From an uncultured Ruminococcus sp. (lineage in GTDB: Bacteria > Bacillota > Clostridia > Oscillospirales > Ruminococcaceae): 9,439 nucleotides of DNA. The notes under the pieces were generated by a model. The model was not told the origin of the DNA and did no database searches. It was given only the letters and a program-made list of their open reading frames with translations. Position 1 is the stretch's first letter, and the number at the start of each line of letters is the position of its first letter. The DNA lies in contig CABQIF010000084.1 of NCBI GenBank assembly GCA_902464115.1, positions 1-9,439 of the forward strand, written 5' to 3'. Position numbers and translations under genes: made by a program. This document shows, one piece after another, positions 5,551 through 9,439 of this stretch.

Positions 5551-7944
5551 TCAGGCACGCAGAGTTGCACCGTGTTCTTTCAATGCTTTCAGAACCCGTT
5601 TCATGGCTGCATCTGCCTGTTCATCGGTCAAGGTACCTTCGTGAGAACGCATCCGGATGGAGAACGAAACGCTCTTCATACCAGCAGCAATCTGTTCGCC
5701 CTTGTAAACGTCAAACAGGGTAATCTGTTCGAGGATGTTGCCAACGGCTTTCTTCATGGCAGCCTGCAAATCGCCAACCGGAACTTCGTCTGCACAAACC
5801 AGACTCAGGTCACGGGTGATTGCTGGGAACTTCGGCAGCGGCTGATACGTGATTTCTGTCTGTGCCAGCGGCTGCATTTCGTCAATCAGCAGCTTTGCAA
5901 CATAGGTGCGAGTACCGATTTCATAATTTTTCTGAACGGTCGGGTGTACTTCGCCCAGATAACCAATCGGGGTTTCTCCGGCATAAATCACAGCACTTCT
6001 GCCCGGATGCAGAGCACAGGTTTCGCCAAACGGGGTATCTGTACCGCAAGCCTTATAGGTGCAGTCATGCAGTCCAGCGGTTTCCAGAATGGTTTCAACC
6101 ATGCCCTTGAGCGTGAAGAAATCGGCATCATCGCCATACATACCGATGGTCAGGCGGTCTGGTTCTTCCGGCAGCTTATCCGGAGCAGTCGGCAGATATT
6201 CTTTGCCGATTTCATACAGAGCCACTGCAGCATTCCGGTTCTTGTAGTTCAAGGACAGGGTTTCCAGCATGGACGGGAGGGTTGTTGTCCGCATCACGCT
6301 GGTATCTTCGCCCAGCGGATTGGAGATGACAACGGTTTTCCGCAGGCTGCTGTCTGCCGGCAAAGCGATTTTATCGAAATACTTCGGGGAGATGAAAGAA
6401 TAGGTCAGAATGCCATAGCAGCCAACTGCAACCGTTGCATTTTCCAGTGTCCGGCGGAATTTCTGCTTCGGGGTCAGGCTGGCATTGGCAACGCCCTTGA
6501 TAACGGTAGACGGAATGTTGTTGTAGCCGTAAATACGGGCAACTTCTTCGGCAAGGTCTGCCGGACGTTCCAAGTCAATCCGGAAGCTCGGAGAAATGCA
6601 GGTGTCGCCGTCCACTTCGATTTCCAGCATCTTCATGGTGTCGCACATTTCTTCTCTGGAAATATCTGTGCCGAGGAACTTGTTGATCCAATCTGGGTCA
6701 AACGGGATGCGGTTTCTCTGCTTTTCGTTGTAATCAAGGTCAATGTGGGTGCGAACCGGTTCACCAGCTCCCAGCAGTTCGACCAGTTCAAATGCCCGTT
6801 CGAGTGTCCGCAGGCAGCCCTCTGGGTCTAAGCCCTTTTCATAACGAGCGGATGCATCTGTCCGCATGCCGAGTTTCTTTGCAGTGCGGCGAACCTGTAC
6901 CGGTTCAAAATAAGCAGATTCAAAGACAACGGTGTTGGTATCTTCCATAATACCGCTGTATTCGCCGCCCATAACACCAGCAACGGCAATCGGCTTTTCA
7001 GCGTCTGCAATGATGAGCATTTCCGGAGAGAGGGTTCTTGTGACGCCGTCCAGTGTGGTGATGGTTTCGCCCTCGGCAGCATTCCGAACGACAATCTTTC
7101 CATCCTTGACATACCGCAGGTCAAATGCGTGCATCGGCTGACCATATTCCAGCATGACATAGTTGGTGATGTCCACGAGGTTGTTAATCGGACGCACACC
7201 GCTTGCACGCAGCCGTTCCCGCATCCAGCGAGGAGATGGTGCAATCTTTACATTCTTGACGATACCAGCTGCATAGCGTGGGCACTTTTCCTTGTTCTGG
7301 ATTTCCACCTGCAATTCGTCCTGAATGTTGCCGTCAATGCCCTGGAAAGTCGGCTTTTTCAGGTTCAGCGGAACGTGATAGGTTGCAGCGGCTTCTCTTG
7401 CCAGACCGGTAACAGACAGGCAGTCCGGACGGTTGGAAGTGATTTCAAATTCTACAGACGTATCATTCAGACCAATGGCTTCGTGAATATCCTGTCCAAT
7501 CTGACAATCTTCCTGAATAAGGAAAATGCCGTCTGCAATGGCATACGGGAAATCATGAACCGTCAAGCCCAGTTCGCCGAGAGAGCAGAGCATCCCATTG
7601 CTTTCTACGCCACGCAGCTTGCCCTTTTTGATTTTCACGCCGTTCGGCAGTTCTGCACCGCAGAGGGCAACCGGAACGATGTCGCCAGCTTTGACGTTTG
7701 GTGCACCGGTTACGATTTGAATCGGCTGTTCCTGTCCAACATCGACCTGACAAACGACCAGATGGTCAGAGTTTTCATGCGGAACAACAGAAAGCAGCTT
7801 TCCGACGACAACATTTTTGATTTCGCTGCCCTCTTCGGTGGCAACTTCTACTTTTGAACCGCTCATTGTCATGGCAGCACAGAAATCTTTCACAGTGGTG
7901 TCCAGTGTGACATAATCCGCAAGCCATTTCATGGATAAATTCAT
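5551..7944 (-). CDS. pheT: Phenylalanyl-tRNA synthetase beta subunit
   Basis: A 797-residue protein, the usual bacterial PheT length. With PheS it forms the cytoplasmic alpha2-beta2 enzyme that attaches Phe to tRNA-Phe; the beta subunit binds tRNA and removes mischarged Tyr. Visible parts: an N-terminal start typical of PheT (MNLSMKWLADYV), an OB-fold EMAPII-like tRNA-binding domain (about 41-150, with SDHLVVCQVDVG and GVESNGMLCSLGELGL), NRPDCLSVTGLAREAA (171-186), the B3/B4 editing domain (about 215-385, with RPINNLVDITNYVMLEYGQP and ASARYEKGLDP), the B5 domain (about 405-480), a catalytic-like core, and the C-terminal ferredoxin-fold anticodon-binding domain (about the last 95 residues, from LPKFPAITRDLSLV). 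CCTCCTT at 7954-7960 gives an AAGGAGG site 9 nt before the ATG. The gene starts 28 nt after pheS and shares its T-box control. No truncation is seen. Confidence 0.97.
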   Translation of the reverse strand: MNLSMKWLADYVTLDTTVKDFCAAMTMSGSKVEVATEEGSEIKNVVVGKLLSVVPHENSDHLVVCQVDVGQEQPIQIVTGAPNVKAGDIVPVALCGAELPNGVKIKKGKLRGVESNGMLCSLGELGLTVHDFPYAIADGIFLIQEDCQIGQDIHEAIGLNDTSVEFEITSNRPDCLSVTGLAREAAATYHVPLNLKKPTFQGIDGNIQDELQVEIQNKEKCPRYAAGIVKNVKIAPSPRWMRERLRASGVRPINNLVDITNYVMLEYGQPMHAFDLRYVKDGKIVVRNAAEGETITTLDGVTRTLSPEMLIIADAEKPIAVAGVMGGEYSGIMEDTNTVVFESAYFEPVQVRRTAKKLGMRTDASARYEKGLDPEGCLRTLERAFELVELLGAGEPVRTHIDLDYNEKQRNRIPFDPDWINKFLGTDISREEMCDTMKMLEIEVDGDTCISPSFRIDLERPADLAEEVARIYGYNNIPSTVIKGVANASLTPKQKFRRTLENATVAVGCYGILTYSFISPKYFDKIALPADSSLRKTVVISNPLGEDTSVMRTTTLPSMLETLSLNYKNRNAAVALYEIGKEYLPTAPDKLPEEPDRLTIGMYGDDADFFTLKGMVETILETAGLHDCTYKACGTDTPFGETCALHPGRSAVIYAGETPIGYLGEVHPTVQKNYEIGTRTYVAKLLIDEMQPLAQTEITYQPLPKFPAITRDLSLVCADEVPVGDLQAAMKKAVGNILEQITLFDVYKGEQIAAGMKSVSFSIRMRSHEGTLTDEQADAAMKRVLKALKEHGATLRA

Positions 7945-7972
7945 GCTTGTTTTCCTCCTTTACGCAAATGCC

Positions 7973-8992
7973 TTAGAACTGTTCCAAGAACCGATAATCA
8001 TTCTCGAACAACAGACGCATATCCTGAATGTTATACCGCCGCATGACAATTCGTTCCAGACCCAGACCGAATGCAAAGCCGGAATAAACGTTGCTGTCAA
8101 TGCCGCAGCCTTCCAGAACCTTCGGGTGTACCATACCAGCACCCAGCAATTCAATGTAACCCTCGCCCTTGCAGAGCCGGCAGCCCTTGCCATAGCAGTT
8201 ATAGCACATTACGTCTACTTCTGCACTCGGTTCGGTAAACGGGAAGTGGTGCGGACGCAGGCGGATTTTGCAGTCATCGCCATACAGCCGCTGCATCAGC
8301 AGTTCCAGTGTGCCTTTCAGGTCTGCCATGGTGATGCCCTTGTCAACAACCAAGCCTTCTACCTGATGAAACAGCGGGGAATGGGTTGCATCAATGGCAT
8401 CCGAACGGAATACCCGCCCCGGAGAGATGACCCGAATCGGCGGCTTCTGCTGTTCCATAACGTGTACCTGAACAGAAGAAGTCTGTGTCCGGAGCAGGAT
8501 GTTATCTGTAATATAAAAAGTATCCTGTGTATCTCTTGCCGGATGGTCTGGCGGCAGATTCAGAGCTTCAAAGTTATAATAATCGTATTCCACTTCCGGG
8601 CCGTCTGCAACGGAAAAGCCCATGCCGAGGAAGATTTCCTTGATTTCGTTTTCCACGATGGTCAGCGGATGCAGACCGCCGATTTTCTTCTGCTTGCCCG
8701 GCAGTGTGATGTCCAACGTTTCCGACTGGAGTTTCTGTTCCAGAGCAGCTTCTGCAATGGCAGCCTGCTGCTTCGTGATGGCAGATTCAATGTCCGAGCG
8801 AACAGCGTTTGCCAGCTGTCCCATAACCGGACGTTCTTCTGCGGAGAGTTTTCCCATTTGTTTCAGGATGGCGGTCAGTGCACCTTTTTTTCCAAGGTAC
8901 TGTACCCGAATCGCATCCAGCTGCTTTGCATCCGTACAGGTTTGCAGGGCAGCTTCTGCTTCCTGCCGAATGGCTTCCAATTGTTCTTTCAT
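7973..8992 (-). CDS. pheS: Phenylalanyl-tRNA synthetase alpha subunit
   Basis: A 339-residue class II aminoacyl-tRNA synthetase catalytic subunit. Residues 1-90 form the N-terminal coiled coil that contacts tRNA. Motif 2 is GRVFRSDAIDATHSPLFHQVEG (192-213). Motif 3 is GFAFGLGLERIVMRRYNIQDMR (305-326); A307 in GFAFG probably matches the amino-acid pocket alanine known in E. coli PheS (Ala294). A four-cysteine cluster C-x2-C-x4-C-x2-C (263, 266, 271, 274), in CYNCYGKGCRLCKGEG, is a feature of many Firmicute PheS proteins. The ATG at 8992 is preferred: GGAGGT (complement of 8998-9003) lies 5 nt upstream, whereas an in-frame ATG at 9016 has no site and would add eight residues not expected in the family. 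It is the first gene after the T-box leader, with pheT 28 nt downstream. Confidence 0.97.
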   Translation of the reverse strand: MKEQLEAIRQEAEAALQTCTDAKQLDAIRVQYLGKKGALTAILKQMGKLSAEERPVMGQLANAVRSDIESAITKQQAAIAEAALEQKLQSETLDITLPGKQKKIGGLHPLTIVENEIKEIFLGMGFSVADGPEVEYDYYNFEALNLPPDHPARDTQDTFYITDNILLRTQTSSVQVHVMEQQKPPIRVISPGRVFRSDAIDATHSPLFHQVEGLVVDKGITMADLKGTLELLMQRLYGDDCKIRLRPHHFPFTEPSAEVDVMCYNCYGKGCRLCKGEGYIELLGAGMVHPKVLEGCGIDSNVYSGFAFGLGLERIVMRRYNIQDMRLLFENDYRFLEQF

Positions 8993-9075
8993 AAGTGACC
9001 TCCCATGTTTTTTCATTCCAGACGTCGTTCCTGCAAAACGGTGTCAATGGATATGGCTTCGGAAAAACGGCAAAC

Positions 9076-9108
9076 AAAAAAGACCTGTCCTGAAACAGGA
9101 CAAGTCTT
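9076..9108 (-). terminator. T-box regulated rho-independent terminator
   Basis: On the - strand AAGACTTGTCCTG (9108-9096) pairs with CAGGACAGGTCTT (9092-9080), a 13-bp stem with one U-G pair and a 3-nt loop. It runs into six T (9081-9076). This is the default OFF structure of the pheST leader; the 5' arm is shared with the antiterminator. It ends 84 nt before the pheS start codon. Confidence 0.93.
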
Positions 9109-9330
9109 GCAACTTGCTTATGAACCACCCATTTCCAAAGAGCCAGCACTCTCTTGCCCTTTACGCAGGCAATACGTCTGCACCTACCATACTACCGCAA
9201 AGCGGCAGACTTCCGCACAGCCGCTCAGAAGGGAACTTCCGTACTGGATTGGTTGCAGCATTCTTTCAGCCGAGGAATGCCTCTCTGTTGCAGGAATCAC
9301 AGCCGTACTTTCTTCGTCACAGCGTTCTGC
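9076..9330 (-). promoter_or_regulatory. T-box leader responding to uncharged tRNA-Phe, upstream of pheST
   Basis: Read on the - strand, the leader has the full canonical T-box order. Stem I: CGCT (9324-9321) pairs with AGCG (9225-9222), then a kink-turn-like bulge (GTGAC opposite TG), GAAG/CTTC, an AGTA motif (9309-9306) opposite the specifier loop, and an apical hairpin GCATTC/GAATGC. The specifier loop GGAAGTTCCC contains TTC (9235-9233), a Phe codon. Stem II has arms GTCTGC (9210-9205) and GCAGAC (9181-9176) enclosing CCGC/GCGG. Stem III is AAGAG/CTCTT (9155-9138). The T-box is TGGGTGGTTCA (9131-9121), whose UGGU (9127-9124) would pair with the tRNA ACCA end. An antiterminator can form with CTTGTCC (9104-9098), which lies in the 5' arm of the terminator. 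Uncharged tRNA-Phe should therefore favour read-through into pheS. Confidence 0.93.
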
Positions 9331-9335
9331 ATTCT

Positions 9336-9363
9336 ATTATACACAGTTTTCAAAAAAAATCAA
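9336..9363 (-). promoter_or_regulatory. Promoter of the pheST T-box operon
   Basis: On the - strand a perfect TATAAT (9341-9336) lies 16 bp after TTGATT (9363-9358), which matches the -35 consensus at 4 of 6 positions, with a T-run in the spacer. Transcription would begin near 9328-9330, directly at the 5' side of T-box stem I, which fits the RNA structure well. Confidence 0.8.
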
Positions 9364-9371
9364 GTCTTTTC

Positions 9372-9400
9372 TTGAAATTTTACAATTTGTATGATAGAAT
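9372..9400 (+). promoter_or_regulatory. Probable divergent promoter for a gene beyond the right edge
   Basis: TTGAAA (9372-9377) and TAGAAT (9395-9400) each match the sigma-A boxes at 5 of 6 positions with an ideal 17-bp spacer. Transcription would start near 9407 and run out of the window. A small hairpin, GCTTG-CCGA-CAAGC (9410-9423), would lie at the 5' end of this RNA. No coding start is visible before the window ends, so the target gene is unknown. The -35 box is 8 bp from that of the divergent pheST promoter. Confidence 0.5.
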
Positions 9401-9439
9401 AAACTTACAGCTTGCCGACAAGCGAAGAATCTTACAGAA

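Noticed and set aside
5509..6831. A 440-codon open frame on the + strand
   Set aside because: It lies entirely antisense to pheT, which has full family homology. Its translation is rich in Cys, Phe, Gln and His with no recognisable domain, and no good ribosome binding site was seen. It is a reverse-strand shadow of a codon-biased gene.
7931..8998. A 355-codon open frame on the + strand
   Set aside because: It is antisense to pheS and shows no domain or plausible composition. Same explanation as the frame opposite pheT.
9105..9439. Long stretch without a coding sequence, checked for small genes
   Set aside because: Short frames of up to 129 codons exist on the + strand, but they fall within the structured T-box leader on the other strand and show no protein-like features.
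1..9439. CRISPR array, insertion sequence, integrase, toxin-antitoxin or phage genes
   Set aside because: No regularly spaced repeats, transposase motifs or terminal inverted repeats were seen. The RHH gene could suggest an antitoxin, but its partner would have to be clpB, which is not a toxin, and its length is unusual for an antitoxin.

Overview
The window looks like chromosomal DNA from a Gram-positive Clostridia-type Firmicute, plausibly the Ruminococcaceae/Oscillospiraceae. The evidence is strong AGGAGG-type ribosome binding sites, consensus sigma-A promoters, a tRNA-responsive T-box leader on pheST, a ClpB chaperone, a bacterial HU protein, a small Lys/Ala/Thr-tailed DUF6465-like protein and a BspA-type secreted repeat protein. 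Genus cannot be fixed from the sequence alone. No mobile element, CRISPR array, tRNA, rRNA or phage gene is visible.

Layout: two gene blocks point at each other and meet at a bidirectional terminator near 4132-4172. The left block is on the + strand. It holds a ribbon-helix-helix protein of unknown function (35-688), the disaggregase ClpB (778-3378), an HU-family nucleoid protein (3528-3806) with its own near-perfect promoter, and a DUF6465-like small protein (3852-4112). The right block is on the - strand. It starts with a promoter at about 9336-9363 and a phenylalanine T-box leader (about 9076-9330), followed by pheS (8992-7973), pheT (7944-5551), a small three-helix membrane protein (5535-5278), a terminator, and a secreted Asp-box/BspA-type protein (5205-4192). 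A + strand promoter at 9372-9400 probably drives a divergent gene beyond the right edge.

How it works together: pheS and pheT encode the two subunits of phenylalanyl-tRNA synthetase. The leader reads uncharged tRNA-Phe through a UUC specifier, and its T-box sequence competes with a terminator, so the operon is induced when Phe-tRNA charging falls. The small membrane protein follows pheT with almost no gap and is probably co-transcribed. The secreted protein lies just after a strong terminator hairpin and may start from a promoter lying across that hairpin. On the left, the ribbon-helix-helix gene precedes clpB, with a 15-bp perfect palindrome between them that could be an operator. HU and the DUF6465-like gene form a two-gene transcript ending at the shared terminator.

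Most of the window is conserved housekeeping DNA. I did not find a convincing undescribed system. The points most worth a second look are the terminator/promoter overlap upstream of the secreted protein, the palindrome before clpB, the inverted repeat over the HU -35 box, and the variant bulge of the pheS T-box.
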